In this document: in pieces, positions 35,788-49,501 of the stretch
How positions within the stretch are numbered: position 1 is the first letter of the stretch
Layout: each line of letters starts with the position of its first letter
Source of the DNA: Sphagnum compactum
Lineage: Eukaryota; Bryophyta; Sphagnopsida; Sphagnales
Assembly: GCA_965153455.1 (NCBI GenBank)
Contig: OZ234493.1
Location: 31,424,213-31,488,212 of the forward strand
Direction: 5' to 3'
DNA: 64,000 bases
The notes under the pieces: generated by a model
The model's input: only the letters and a program-made list of their open reading frames with translations
Told to the model about the DNA's origin: nothing
Databases searched by the model: none
Position numbers and translations under genes: made by a program

Positions 35788-38700
35788 ATGAGTAAAGTAG
35801 AGCCCGGGACTTCCTCCTTCTATGTCTATATCGTCGTCATCGTCGGCTTGGTGCTTTTCGCAGGTATGATGTCTGGGCTTACGCTGGGACTCATGTCGCT
35901 AGGACTTGTGGATCTGGAAGTGCTTGTCAAATCTGGCCAACCTTCGGATCGCAAATATGCAGGTAAGGAACTTTCCTTTCTCTCCCTCCTCTGTCCTGTT
36001 TCCGGCAGGGTTTTTCTTTAAAATCTTTTTGTTCTTTTTTTTTCGGTGACGAAAATTGTCGTGGTTTGTTGTTCTTCATCTGTAGCTTTCTTGAATGCTT
36101 ATTGACGGTTTACTCCCTTTGCGTGCCTTTTGTTGTGCGAGTGTTTCATTTTTATTCTTCGGAATGAATATTCGTAGATAGATAGTGTTATATATTGCAC
36201 GCCTCTTTGGAATGTGTTATCGCGAGACCTGTGTAATTGCTGCGTGATCTACTACCGGACGATGCGAGGAGGAGAGAAACGTCCTTGTATGTAATCCCTT
36301 AGCGGTTTTCTGGAGCCAGATTCCCTTCATCTTTCTGTTTTCTTTTGTTGCCGCTTCTAGGATTGAATTTTCCCGAGCTGGAAGCAATTAGTCTGTTCCA
36401 CATTCTGCGATAGGCGATCTTGTGTGTTGGATAATATGCAGATATGTGTTTGCATGTGTGAGGAGAGTCATTGGAAAAAGGAGTCACATGCTAGTGGTGG
36501 AGACTGTGTCCAGAAACGTTTGGTCAAGCTAACGAGGTGTCTTTAGATCTTAGCAATTGTTTTGCAACTCATTTGGATCATCATCATCAACTAACTGCCT
36601 GGATTTATTTGTGCAGCCAAGATCTTACCGGTGGTCAAGAACCAGCATCTGCTACTTTGCACCCTCTTGATAGGGAATGCACTTGCAATGGAGGTATGTT
36701 GCTTGTCTTTCTAAGTGTTGAAAGGATCATGGATATATGGTGTGTTCAACCATTGGACTGCAGTTTGTAGTAAGTTTGGCACTCCCAGGGAACTGGACCC
36801 ACCTCCTTCCAAGAATACTGGGGCATTTTTCAGCTTTGAGGGTGTTGTTGATAAGATCATGGTGGGGAAAAATCCCGTTTTTTTGCAATGTACAACTTGC
36901 CCTGAGGGAGCATGTGGTTTTTGGTGTGAGCTTTGACTGCAACAAGTTCACTGATATTCTGTTCATCCCATTGTTTTAATTTCAGGCACTACCTATATTT
37001 CTGGATGCAATTGTCAACACATGGGGTGCAATCCTTATTTCAGTCACCTCGATTCTCATGTTTGGGGAGGCAAGTTCAGTTTCTCCTCCTGCCAATAGGA
37101 ATTGATACATGTTATTAATACCTTTGGAGTTTGGATATAATGTTCTAAAATGTGCAGGAAAATTTCGATAAATGGAGAACTGTTGGGATTATTATAAATG
37201 AATCATGCAGTTCTGGGAGTTGTTCTGGACGGTAGAGCTTTGAAGAGATGACTAGCATGTGAAAATGCTAACTGGTCTGTGAAGCATGGCAGGTGCATTA
37301 GCTCCAACTGATTTTTCCAGCTGGAGCTAATGTAACTAAGAATGTCTCACCAACGGAGATTGTTCATAGTGTTTGCCCTTTGATTGATGGCCAGGGGGTC
37401 TCAGCCTGGATACTGCCCTCAAGCTGGGCTTTCTGGCAGGCATATTCAATATATTGGGACTTAAGTATACATTGTGTCCACGTGTCTACTTTTCAACTGT
37501 CTGTATCTTTCTGGCATACTTTATAACTCTCTAAGTGACCACTTGGTTGAAGGAATTGTCTTTGCTGTGTGGGGATGAGGTTAGATTGCACCCCAAGCAA
37601 TTTGCTCCAGATTTGGGTTAGCAGTCGGTGCAGCTATGGCACCAGTGGTCCATGTACTCCTTGTTATATTCTTCCCAGTTGCCTTTCCAATCAGCAAGGT
37701 AAGGATTTGCTCTGACTTTTGACCCAAAGTGACACATAGGAATTTGGAGAATCAGCAGGGGTTGCATGTAGACTGTTTTGGATGTTCTGCTTTTATGCAG
37801 TAGTGTCTGACTGTTATACCACCCTTTGCCCGTAGTTTCAAGCCAACAGTTTTGGTGATTTGGCATAAGTTCCTGCTGATGACTCTCAATGTTTCTGTAG
37901 TGACAAGTTGGATTGCCTGGTGAATTATCTGTGATCCACTTGATGTTTCTTGAGGATAGTACTTTTTACATATTCAGTTGATCTTTGAAAATAAACTCTG
38001 TTTAGACTCTCATTGGCAGAGAGGACTGATCAGCATTTTTCACACTTTTGCAGCTCTTGGATTTGATTCTTGGAAAAGGTCACGACCCTCTTTTCCGTCG
38101 GGCTGAGCTAAAGACTTTAGTGGACATGCATGGGAATGCGGTGCGAATGCCCTCATGCTCCCTTCAGTTCTTCATGCCATTGTGCATTCTGGAATTGCAG
38201 TGCTTGGTTGAACACTTGAATAGGCCACTCATTTTAAAAGAGAGGCCATTTTGCCTTTTGGTGGGCAAAAAATTGTTTTCTTTTCTTTGTGTTGCTTACA
38301 AAGACTCCATCAAAATCCCTACTTTTATAAGCACTGCTAATTTAATTTCTCTCACAGAGTTTCACAAAAATTTTACAAAGCTGTTTTTCCTGTGATCAAT
38401 AACATAAGTTACCAAGTTACATAAAGCAAATGTTCCATCACAAAGTAGCAGATTCTGAAAGCCTCCTCAGGAACCCTTGATGCCATCAAATTCTTGAATC
38501 CCTCAATTTTGAATTTAAAGAAAGTCAGATTCACCTACCAATTAAAGCTAGCATGAAAGTTCTAGCAACAAGCAACATTGAAGTGTTAACCCTTGTAGTT
38601 TCAAACCTGTTCAGGTTTTAAGGACATTACTCGACTTTAGGTTTGTTTAGGTAGAGGGCAAGGGGAAGCTAAGCTCAATTGATGCATATTCTCAGCCTAA

Positions 38701-41700
38701 ATATGCAGGTGTCAACATGATTCCCTTGAAGACTGGCTGTCAAACATCAAAGAAGTAGGGAGCCACAATTCTAAGTATGGAGCTTTTGAAGGAGGTCCAC
38801 TCTGTTCTAAAGTCATTTCATACAGTTTTTGTTTTCTCTCTTCCTCTTTTTTTGTCTTTTTCAATTTTCCCCTTTATTCTTTTGGTCCCTTCTCTTATTG
38901 GTTTCTTTTTGGCCTTTCATTGCTGTTATGTGTGTGTGCTAGCCATCATCACAGCTTAGACTTGTATCTTTATTTTAGGGTTTGACAAAACTCAGTTTGT
39001 AGATTGATGTATGACATTGGCCTATACCTACTGTTGGGAACTAACGAATTTGCTGGGGTAGTTAAAGTAGTTAGTCACTACCATACATGTTTCTCTTGAG
39101 GGAAGATGTGAAAGACCATTGCTAGTGTTCACTCTCAGTTTTTGTTCTTTTCTGTACTTTTGAGTTGGCTGTTTCTCTTCTCTTCATCCTATTGCTGTTA
39201 TGGTCTTTTTTGTTTAGTCTGTAATTTGTTACCCATCTCACAATTTTTATTCAGGCTGGCTCAGAGAGTAATTATACAAAGGGTTCTTGATAGGTAAATA
39301 ATCTTTGAAGTCAGACATCAGCGGTTCAAGTGTTTAGTATATGAAGGCGTATATTTTGACAGCAGGGGAGGAATTACACTCATTTTGGAAATTGTGTATG
39401 ATGATTTGCTGTATCATAATGCAGATCTTGAATTGAGCTTATTGCATCTAGGAAGATAATGTTAAGTGCAAGACAAGGCAATCAGTACATCAATTGATCA
39501 GTTTAATTGCAGGCTGGAAAAGGTGGAGAATTAACGAATGATGAGACTACAATTATTGCTGGAGCTTTGGAGTTGACGGAGAAGACAGCTTCTCAAGCAA
39601 TGACTCCAATTAAAGATGTATTTGCACTGGATGTGAATGCAAAACTAGACCTGTATGTAATCTTTCATGGCATGCCTCAAATTAATTTCTCAGAAACACA
39701 TGGAGACTTTTTGTTATGTGACACATTGCCCATTGTATGCCCACAGTTGCTAATGTTGCACACTATGTCCTTGGCATGTTCAGTTGTGGGTGAGGTCTTT
39801 ACCATTTACTTTCCACACCCTATTATGTTTACTGGTGTGAAACTGGCTGGCAGTGGTTTACATTAAATAACCACTTGTTCCAATCCAAAGTAAATCCATT
39901 GCATCATCCATCTGGTAGTAAGGTATGTTGAAGTAGGTCACAAGACTGGTCAACTTGGGTATGGAAACTAGCTTCTCAGGTGGTGGGTATGCAGTTTCAT
40001 TGTATTTCCTAGGTCATCAGGTTAGTAGAAAGTTGAGGATAAAACTACCATGCCACCAGGTGGGAAATGGGGCATGTCTTTCAATGCAGCCAAGAGAAGT
40101 CTCTTGCAGATAATCTTTACCTATGATGGAAACAGACACCTAGAAGAAGCTAATACACCAGCATGTTTGGCTCAATAATGTGTCTATATGGCACTTGGCT
40201 ATAGTGTGATGACTCAAGTCTTAGTCCTCCCTGGTCCTGTGAGGCATACATATTTTGCAGGGAAGGTTGTCTTTCTTTTCAACAAGAAGAAATTTATGAG
40301 GCATTCTGCAACATAAATTAAATGCAGGTTTCAAGTGCTTTTTGTATAAACTTGCTCTCTAATCCCAGCTTTTGGTATATTGCAGCGCAATGATGCAGAT
40401 GATAATGGAAAAGGGCCACAGTCGGATTCCAGTGTATGCAGGAAGTGTGACTAATATAGTTGGCCTTATTCTGGTAGGGTATTATCCTTTTCCATCTGCA
40501 ATGAGAAATTCTTAGTTGATTTATGACCAGTTATGCCTTGGTAAGGATACATGTGTTAAAATTGTACGTCATAACTTTACTAGATGTGTACAGCAATTAA
40601 GATGTACAAAGTGGGTGGCCACCATCCAACTCCTTGATGAAGAAGTAGAAGGAAGGTGCTTTATTGTTCGCTGATGAAGTCAGTGGGGAAGTTGTGATAG
40701 TTAAGTCACTATCTTACATACTACTGTTGATGGTCCCTGAACAGGTGTGAGACTGGCACTTTTGTTCATACCGGTGTGTGTTTTTCGTTTTTTGTTTTGT
40801 TTTTTGTCTCCCCTTGTTTCGTTCTTTCTGTGGCCTCCTGAGGAAGTGTTAGCCTTGCCGTTTCTTCTTCATCGTGAGAATGGAGATTTCTCTATTCTTA
40901 TGAAAGATATTTGTTGTTCACCCTTATGGGCTGTTAGCAATGTAGATCTGTATCAATCTAAGGGCCATCTGAGCTTCTGCCCTGCAAAGTTTGGGATATT
41001 TTGAGCTTGAAATGCAGGTATTTGCAGATGTTTTGTTTTGACTGGAAAAAGACTTTCTTGTGGTGCACTTCCAGGTCAAGAATTTGCTGACTTTTCATCC
41101 TCAAGAGGAGACGCCTGTAAGAAACTGCACAATTCGAAAGATTCCCAGGTAGCATCTCTAACCAATTTTTCACATCTTCTATAAGAGTCAATTGGACTCT
41201 AGTAAGAGCAATTCCTTGAGAGTTTTGAGTACATTGGATGAGGAATTGGAAACAGATGGTATCCCTATTGCCAGTTCCATGTAGGTCCTAGGCCCTGTCA
41301 GATTTTGGACATCTTTTGGGACCACCAAAGAAACAGTGTAGTGCACAGGCTTCTGCACATGACTGCTCTTTACTGCGGAAAGAATCTGAGGAGTTTGGGA
41401 CTCTGAATGATTTTGGGTGGGAATGAAGTGCTTGCAGAGTTCCCAAATGGGGCTGTTCTGTGAAGTACATGTCATGATTTAGCATAAAAATGTTCCCTTT
41501 ATGGATGATTCATCTGGAATGCTTACCAAATGTAATGTGGTTGATGCTTCTCAGCATCAACCTTACCCATGGCACACTGGTGTTAATAAAATTCCAGCTC
41601 TAGATGTGTGCATCCATTTATAGGTTTTTGTGTGAATTGATCAGGGTTCCTGAGGGGGCACCTCTGTATGACATCCTGAATGATTTTCAGAAAGGACACA

Positions 41701-43003
41701 GTCACATGGCTGTTGTTGTGAAATATAACAAAGAGAAGGCTGATTCTTTAAAACAAAATTGGGAGCAGTCAAAGCTGGATCGAAGACTTGGCAGCCAAAA
41801 ACACCCACCAAGGAACTTTGATTCCAACTCTTCTAAGGGTATCTGGTCATACCTATGAGCCACATTCTGTTATTTGTGGTGAAAACAAGTCACAGACTTT
41901 TGGATCTGTTGTTGAAAAGATTTTCCAAATTATCTTTTGGTTTCAGCTGGGCAAAGTAGTTGATGTCTGACTTTTGATGGCTCATGCTTCTCTCTAATGC
42001 TTGTTTTATGGTTGTGGAAAAGGTACAGTGCAAAGGATACAGGTAGAAAATCAAGGAGTAATCAGTGATCATGGTGGTCTTTTGCCTAAAGATGTTACGT
42101 CAGCAAATTCTACCACTCCCTTCAACACAGCTCCAGTCATTAAGTCAGAGGAAGGCAGTGCAGGTGGCCATTTTCTCAGCCAGCGCACCAAAAAGTGGGA
42201 GCAAACTGGAACTAGGAATGTGTTGGAGATAGGAGATGAAACACTGACAAACTTTCCAAATGATGAGGAAGTGATTGGAATTATAACTATGGAGGATCTC
42301 ATTGAGGAGCTCTTGCAGGTTAGTGAATCCTGCCTGCTAAACTGGATTCAAGATAGTGAAACTTGCTGAGATCTCATGACTATTCATTCTTGTGCATATA
42401 GGACAACTTGGTGTTGTTTAACTGCAAATGCTCTCATGTCTAATTTGTATCATTACTGCTGGTGAATTCAGCATTCTGGTATCTATGGTTATTCTGTGAT
42501 CTGAAGTTGTGAATTTTTTTGGGTGATTTGTTGCAGGAGGAAATCCTGGATGAAACAGATGAGTATGTTGACATTCACAACAAGTAAGATTTGTCACCAG
42601 AAAATTCTTGAAGTTATTTCTAGCCTGTTTGATTCTTTGGGTGACTTAGCTCCAAGAGAAGTGTTGTAGGGAATTTTTTGTGGACTGAAGGTGAAACTGC
42701 TTCCTATGAGATGAAAAAGGTACAAGTGCAAACTGGTTAGCTTTTCTTTTGTATTTTCCAGTAGGTATTTCATGCTATGTATTCTGACAATCTTGCAGGA
42801 TTAGGGTGAATCCGGTGGGAAAGCCATTACTGCCTGTATCACAACCAATGCCAACAGGTGTGCACATGCATATATACCAGGGCCATTGTGCACTCTTGTG
42901 CACATCATCTTATAGTGTCTACCAAATTTACTCAACCATTGTTGTCACTGAATCCTTCCCCTTTTTTGAAATTGAGTTATCCCTTGAACCTATAAGCTGG
43001 TAA
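35788..43003 (+). CDS. DUF21 and CBS domain membrane protein (CNNM/CorC-like), 12 exons
   Basis: The 526-residue model matches plant DUF21-domain proteins, relatives of CNNM/CorC divalent-cation (Mg2+) transport proteins. Exons: 35,788-35,962, 36,617-36,693, 36,986-37,069, 37,585-37,698, 38,054-38,140, 39,513-39,652, 40,386-40,473, 41,075-41,148, 41,645-41,838, 42,023-42,318, 42,537-42,583 and 42,799-43,003; the phases agree throughout. DUF21 spans about residues 10-170 with membrane segments at [48 protein letters not shown] and [33 protein letters not shown] precedes two CBS modules: the first has [11 protein letters not shown] and [20 protein letters not shown], the second [20 protein letters not shown] and [20 protein letters not shown]. 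The ATG at 35,788 was chosen because upstream codons in frame are Arg-rich repeats with no ATG. Intron 3 uses a GC donor. The last exon is least certain: a GT after PMPT could lead to further exons. Confidence 0.85.
37070..37584 (+). other. GC-AG intron (intron 3 of the DUF21/CBS gene)
   Basis: The exon ends TTTGGGGAG and the intron starts GCAAGT, the strongest known form of a GC donor; it closes with GGTTAG before ATTGCACCC. Protein continuity (FGE then [15 protein letters not shown]) supports both borders. All other introns in this gene start with GT. Confidence 0.75.
37295..37332. repeat. 15 bp near-perfect hairpin in intron 3
   Basis: CATTAGCTCCAACTG and CAGCTGGAGCTAATG pair with one mismatch around a seven-base loop. 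It is too short for a plant microRNA precursor unless a longer stem flanks it, and I do not see one. Confidence 0.7.
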
Positions 43004-43189
43004 TATATATATATGATTGATTGATGGTTGTGCCATGGGTTATGGAAATCTGTAAGGTTTGATGTTGTGTTTTCTTGTGGTACAGTGCAGGGTATAGGCA
43101 GTGAACTGAAGAGTTTTCAGATGTCAATAGACAGCTAACATTCAAAACTAGGAGGAACCAGTATGCACTGAACCATACCAGTATGTGAT

Positions 43190-43375
43190 TCAACCATACC
43201 AGTGTTACACTGGCTTTATTTCCTTCTCCAAGGAAAGCTGCAATCCTCTCTCTAAGCCCTTGCCATGAAAGCAAATGAGAGGCCCTCCAGGTTTGAAACC
43301 AAGACTTCAACCTTACCACTGGGCCTTCACCTGATGGGTTCAATTTTACAGGCATTTTGTTTTTCATAATCCATT
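43190..43375 (-). mobile_element. possible tRNA-derived SINE
   Basis: Read on the - strand, GGCCCAGTGGTAAGG resembles a tRNA/SINE A box and GGTTTCAAACCTGG about 20 bases later resembles a B box (consensus GGTTCRANYCC). The unit continues with GAGGGCCTCTCATTTGC and ends in a region of repeated CATACTGGTATGGTT words. The boxes are imperfect and their spacing is short. No A-tail or flanking duplication is clear. Confidence 0.35.
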
Positions 43376-44827
43376 GCAAAAATCTGACCTTTTTGCAGTT
43401 ACTAAATGGCTAGTCCTCAAGCTTCTTGAGTCCTGCTGGGTTATGTAAGTATTCTAAGTTGGTGCAAGTTGGGGGGGAATCGATAGTATTTTGAGTATTT
43501 TGATGCACAGCCTTTGAAGTTGCACTGTGTAGAGACTTTTGTTAGCAACACATTGCAAGCATGGAACAGTCAAACCATGAATATATATACCTATACATAT
43601 TTTGTTACAGTTTCATGGTTTTCTTTCTCTTTTTTTAAACCTGTCAATTGTTCTCTTCAGCTAAAGATATAAAGAGGCGGGTGTTAAACTATTCATATCT
43701 GCCCTTATAAATATGTGTATCTAGATCTAACTGATCTAATTCAATAATTATAATATTCCCACTAAGTTGACTAGCTAGATATTGTATTTTTCCTCTATAT
43801 ATTCCTCAAGCTTTTCCTTAGCTCCTGTTGCTATTTGGCACCAAGGATGTTTGTCCTTTGGCAGGCGTTGTGGTGTGAAGATATTTGCTAAATCTCTTCA
43901 GTCCAACAGTGCCATCACCACTTCTTTAGATGCTTACCTTTTCACTCCTTTCCCCAAATGTAGGGTAGCATGTGTTTGGTGTACACATGATACTCGGGAT
44001 TAATAGCAAGGGGAATTGCATTTTGTTTATCACATTTAGTAATTGTAGATTGTTCAAGTGCGTTCCTCTCACATTTGCAAGTAGTGTTCAAAGCCAAGTT
44101 GTTGACTCTTTCCTTGTATGTGTTGACACCATGTCCATAGCTTTTGTGCATGAGAAACCAATGGTGTTTTGCCTCTTGTTGCTCCAACTTATTGCTCATC
44201 TTGGCAACTTCAGAAATTATCCATTATTAGATCTTAAATCGGTCGCATCTCCAACACAAATAGAATATGTTAAGAGTCAACAAGCTTGATATGGTTTTCT
44301 TTAAATGGACTACCCTGATTACTTGTGCTAATGTTCTTTGTACGCATCTCATGATACATTTTAGAGTTGTTGAATGTTGTTCATCGGGTTTTGAAAGGTG
44401 GTAAGAAACAACTCCCATAACAAAATTGATGTTTGGCCTTTGTGCTTAGCATGGAATATGTGAGGCTATCAACAACCAACTAGTAATGCACATGGTTCTT
44501 GTCTTCTTTAGCTTGTGTTAGTTTCATTCCTACCTTAACAGGCGGTGTGTCACCCTATGGCCGTGCCATTTACATTAGAAGGTATCTTAAGGCAAAAGAA
44601 GAACTACGAAAACTCAAATATTTCACCATGAAAAAATTTCAATAGAATCTTCAAAAAATCCTCTAAAAGAAACCAAAATCCTTCAAGATATGATAACTCT
44701 ATAACTAATCTCAAGTTTGAACAAAAGCCAAAATATCATCTTTCAAAAATTGTCGTTTAAAAATAGACCTATTACCTAGGGGCCAAAATCCCTTAAGCTA
44801 TTATGCTCTATAATGAATATAAACACC

Positions 44828-44862
44828 ATATCCTTGCCTTGGTAGGCACGGCCAACAAAGAC
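44828..44862. repeat. 35 bp dispersed repeat with palindrome, copy 1
   Basis: This copy contains CCTTGCCTTGGTAGGCACGG and then CCAACAAAGAC. It matches 58,822-58,856 with one mismatch. The core CCTTGCC..GGCAAGG (perfect in copy 2) is a 7 bp inverted repeat around TTGGTA. Confidence 0.75.
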
Positions 44863-45699
44863 TACTAAAAAGCTTTTCATTTTTTCATGTGGTATTTTTT
44901 TACTAATTTAGTCAAATATTTGTTTGTTGTCATCCTAGTGACAACTAAGACAATATATCATAGGGATCCCATGTCGACTATCTTAATCTTTAGAGAATAA
45001 TTGTTTAACTTGTTTGCAATAATGATAAACCAATTTTAGTAGTGATTGTAAAATCAATATTTGAGGCTATAATCATAACATAGCCATATGCTCTCCTCCC
45101 TTTTCTAAAGGTATTTGTGTCAAGAGTGTTTTTTTGTGAATTTATCTTTCAATAAAATGGGACTCAATATGTTGGTACCATGTCCCTAGAGGAGAAAAAT
45201 TAATCTAAAGAAGTTTTCTAAAACTAACAAGCTTGTGAGAACCATGATATGGTTTTGTCCTCATGCCCAAGTATGAAACTAAATGCATGAATGTATATAT
45301 TGTACATTTGTGTGCTCAATTGAAAATAAAAATTTGTTGCTATTTATTGAACATGGGAAAACTATTAGGAAGTTTGAATGTTGTGATTCAATATCACATA
45401 AATTGGTCATCACATTATACATTTTGCCTACATGTCAAACATGACACTGAACATTAATTATTATTAGAATCCATAACATGAATGAATTAATTATGAAACT
45501 TATTTGACTTTGTAAACTAATTTGTCTCATTTTTAAAAGATGAATAATACTATTAATAACCACACACAAATTATTTGTTTTTATCCATAGTGAAATGCAA
45601 TTGATAGTATCATAATCATAATCATAATTTTTGACTTTCAAACCTAAATGTTATTGAACTATAATTAAATAATGTACATTAAGGTTAAATATAGGTATT

Positions 45700-48600
45700 A
45701 AATTCAATTACAATATAACTTTACACCTTTTTAATAATTTGAAAGAAACAAATCAAATTTGAAAGGTCAAAAAATTAAAAATTAAATTTTTGTTAACATA
45801 ACGTCCATTGCATTATTTTTACAAATTTTTCATTTTTTATAACCAAACACAATGTCCATAGCCTTAAACCCTAATACCTATGTTATATTGTTTAGGTATA
45901 TTATTTTAGTTTATCTACCAATTATACTAACTATTATATGTCATAATAATTAACAGATAATAATATTAATTATTATAAGAATATCAGTAATAATATTCAT
46001 ATTTAAATTTATTATAATTTATAATCTTAATTTTATTATTATTATTATATGTTAGTTTTATTGTTTTTAATATTATTTCATTTGTTACAACTATTATTAA
46101 CTATAATAAGAAATACTGAATAATAATAAAATAATACTTTTAATAGGTATAATAAACATTTGATACATTACAATATGGCCTTAATATATTTCATTTATAT
46201 TTTAAATAAAATTTTAATATACTCAAAATGTACATATATACCTTTATTGTATGACTAATATATTTAATATATTTTAAATACAAGTTACAAATGATTTAAA
46301 TACACCCATTATACATACCCCCATTATGTATACACTTGTACATTTTAATATGCCTTAATATCATTATAACATTTTTTATAGAACCTAATATATTCATAGT
46401 GTAATATATTCATTTTGGTCACATTTGTAATTAATGAGCCATGCATGGTGTTTCGTGGATGAAGACCAAACAAAAAGTTGTCCTCTTGGAAGGATGAAAA
46501 AAAAATCATGAACTCATTGTGATGTAGTCTTAAACATAACAAATAATTGCAAAAATGATTAAACTAGTTGTAAATAACATTTAGTTGCATTTAGTCATGA
46601 ATAAAATGATTACAAAACCTCATATTTCTTCTAATGCAAAAGCACCACCCTTCAGTCTTGCCAACACAAGTTGTGACCATTGTATTCTTAATCTATTTCA
46701 TGCTTAATTTGCATCAATACAAAATTCCTTGTTTGTCAAATCCATAAATTTTTGTCACATGTATCTTTTTTTTGCCCCTTGATAATAGGTTGAAAAATTT
46801 GTGTTAATAAGTAATGTACAAGGGTATTGATAATAATAAATGTTTTTTAGTGGTTAATTGTAATGATTTGCCAAGTGTTGAATCATTCGCATTTTTTCCT
46901 TTTTAATATTTTTATGCATACATTTTATCATGTTTATAGGTGGGGATGAAGAACAACTTCATGTTGGATGTGTGAAATATTTAATGATGTTTATATACAT
47001 GGTGTTAATAAAGTTATATTAACATCTCATATTAAAAAGAGAAAACATAAAAATATTTTTTTATTGTTTACATTATAATAAGTTCAAATTCAATTAGTTG
47101 AATAAACATCACAACATATTGCAAGTTGATAACATGTGTTATTGGAACTCCAATTGATTTTGCAACTAATGAAGAAAACAAGTAATTAAATGACCTACAA
47201 TGATTACAATGACCTAGAATCAAAAAGAAAAATCAAATAGAGAAAATTACATTTGCAATTTTTTAAATTAAAAAACGCATAATTTATACATTGTTGTATC
47301 ATAGAAAAAAAAATGTTTCACAAAAGGTAACAATAACAAGTTTTAGTTCAAATTAATGAGAACAAAATCGAGCTTGACTTTTGAAATCAAAACCAAGTTT
47401 AAGTTTTGGATTCAAAATTCTATCTTATTTATTTATGAATCCATACCCAAAATCAAACCCTAATTCTAATTAAATGTGGAATCAAAACCAAAAGTTTTGG
47501 GGGAAAATTTTTAAACCGGTGATTAATCGAAGGTTACTTAATGACATTGTCATGATTCATAACCATTCTCCCACTTTTAACAAGTCATTTAACCAATACT
47601 AGAAATAGAATTTCCATTGCATGCTTCAAATAATGTTATTTTCTTAACATGTTTTCAAGTGTGATGCAATCAATTATGATGAATATTTTACTACCATATC
47701 CTTTTGTGTGTAACAAAATAATTACTAACAATGGCAATAAACAAAAATGAAAGCAAAAAAAAATCAACAATTCATGGAATTTTTTTCAAGCTTTTATCTT
47801 TTTGCAATGAAATGAATGTTGAAGAATGCATTTATTGGCTACAAATCCTTCAATCATAACTTCTTTTAGGTTTTGTATCAAATTTCTTCAAATGTGTTTA
47901 TTGTCAACAAAAAAAATAGCAAAGTCTATCTATGTCAAGACTAGATTGGTGAAGGTTGTGTGATCCATTCATTTTAAATATGGCATTATATCATTTGCAC
48001 AAGTATTTCAATTATCATTTTCAATTTAGAAACTTCATTATGGATTAATCTCAAGCATTCTAAATACAATATAACAATGTATCCATTCTTTGAAGGTGTG
48101 AGAGATTTTAAATTATCAAATTTGTGTGTGAAATTTGAAAGAAATAATCTTTTCATGTCAATTTTTATGTTAATAAACATTGTTGATTTTGGATTACACA
48201 CTAATTGAATCAAAGATTAAAATTATTGTCCTACATTTTTTTTATAAAATATTACATTTCACAATATAATTTTATTTTTTTACAAAATTGAAAATAAATT
48301 TGGAATAGAAGAGGGTGGCAATTAAAATCAAACATTTTTTAAATAAAAAAACTGTAGTTCGCAACTTTGAGGAAATTATTACAAAATTGAAAGTAACTTG
48401 GCAACAAAAGGTGGTTGTCAGTGATTTTTAAATTTGACAAGTTGAACTTTGTTACACTTACTCAATTTCTTTATAGGTTGAGTGTTGACAAATTGATAGC
48501 TTCCTTGGCAAATGTGAAAAAAGATAATTAATTGAAAAGATAAAAAAATGAATTAACAAATGCCCAAATAGTTGTAGCCATGACCTAAAATCTACATGAT

Positions 48601-49078
48601 AAATACCATCAAGTTTTTGAAATGAAAAGAATATTCAAAAGTTTGGAACTTGATCCCCCTTTCAAAGATTTCAAATAACTTTGTTGCAAATATGAAAAAG
48701 AAAAAATACCAATGATGCCTAAATTTGGCCCAAATCTTAGAAAATTATTACAAGATTTGGTTGGTATCTCATAACTTTTTATATTCTCTTTACTGCATTT
48801 GATTTAAGGAGCTCATATATCCTCCTTTTTTGCTTACAAAATGTTGGTGCAATTTTTTTAAGAGATAATATGATCAATCAAGAATCTCAATTAATTTACA
48901 ATCAAACCAATTTAAGCTTTTATAACACTTTGATAAAAATAAAATAAAATAATAATTAATAATAATTTCGAACGAAGACAAAAAAACAAATCGATTAATA
49001 AAAAGATTGGAAAAAGATAAAAAATTTAAATGCAAAAGAAAAATAAAATGTGAAGAACCTAATAACAATGTTCAAGCT
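45700..49078. other. AT-rich intergenic region with a decayed CACTA-like end near 46.64 kb
   Basis: Nothing coding is supported. The stretch 46,395-46,640 aligns loosely with 13,380-13,627: both have GTTGT(C/T)C..TGGAAGGATGAAAA, then TAGTTGCAAAAAT and an AAAATG(A/G)TTAC word. It ends TTCTTCTAATGC where the other has TTTTACTAGTGC. The two are therefore the same kind of element end. Sequence 46,700-49,070 has no recognised feature. Confidence 0.4.
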
Positions 49079-49501
49079 TGTTAACCATACCTTTGTAAGT
49101 GTTAATATATAATTACAATATGTAAATATTAATTAATTAATTTTTTATTATTGTTATTTGACCTTTGTAAAGATTAATTTTATAAATGTTAATTAACTAG
49201 TTAATAATTATTACGTTACTTTCTACATAGTTAGGTATAATTACTTTAGTTGCTAATTAGTGCTCCATATTTGAACTAGTGTTAAGTAATTATTATAATT
49301 ACTAGTAAAAACCACCTAGCCTTTATAAGGAGGTGAGTTTGAATCTTTTGTATTCTTTGTTCATTTGTAATAATGCATGAAAGTTTACATTGTTATCTTT
49401 TGAATTTGAATCTATACATTGTCTCTAGTTTGAAAATGCATGCATAGGAATAATGAGGTTCTCGTATATATGTCTTTCAAAAATGTATACATTGTTTATG
49501 A
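49079..49501 (+). repeat. 5' LTR
   Basis: Starts TGTTAACCATACC and ends near ATTGTTTATG; it aligns with 51,393-51,780 over most of its length with numerous substitutions and indels. Confidence 0.6.

Larger units (their letters stand above)
43004..45700. other. 3' flank of the DUF21/CBS gene and intergenic sequence
   Basis: No gene is supported. The sequence holds a possible SINE (43,190-43,375), short frames without domains and, at 44,828-44,862, one copy of a 35 bp sequence with an internal palindrome that recurs at 58,822-58,856. AT content rises steadily after 44,500. Confidence 0.4.

Noticed and set aside
39290-39340. tRNA-like GGTTCAAGTGT near the end of a DUF21/CBS intron
   Set aside because: No A box at a suitable distance and no cloverleaf could be drawn.
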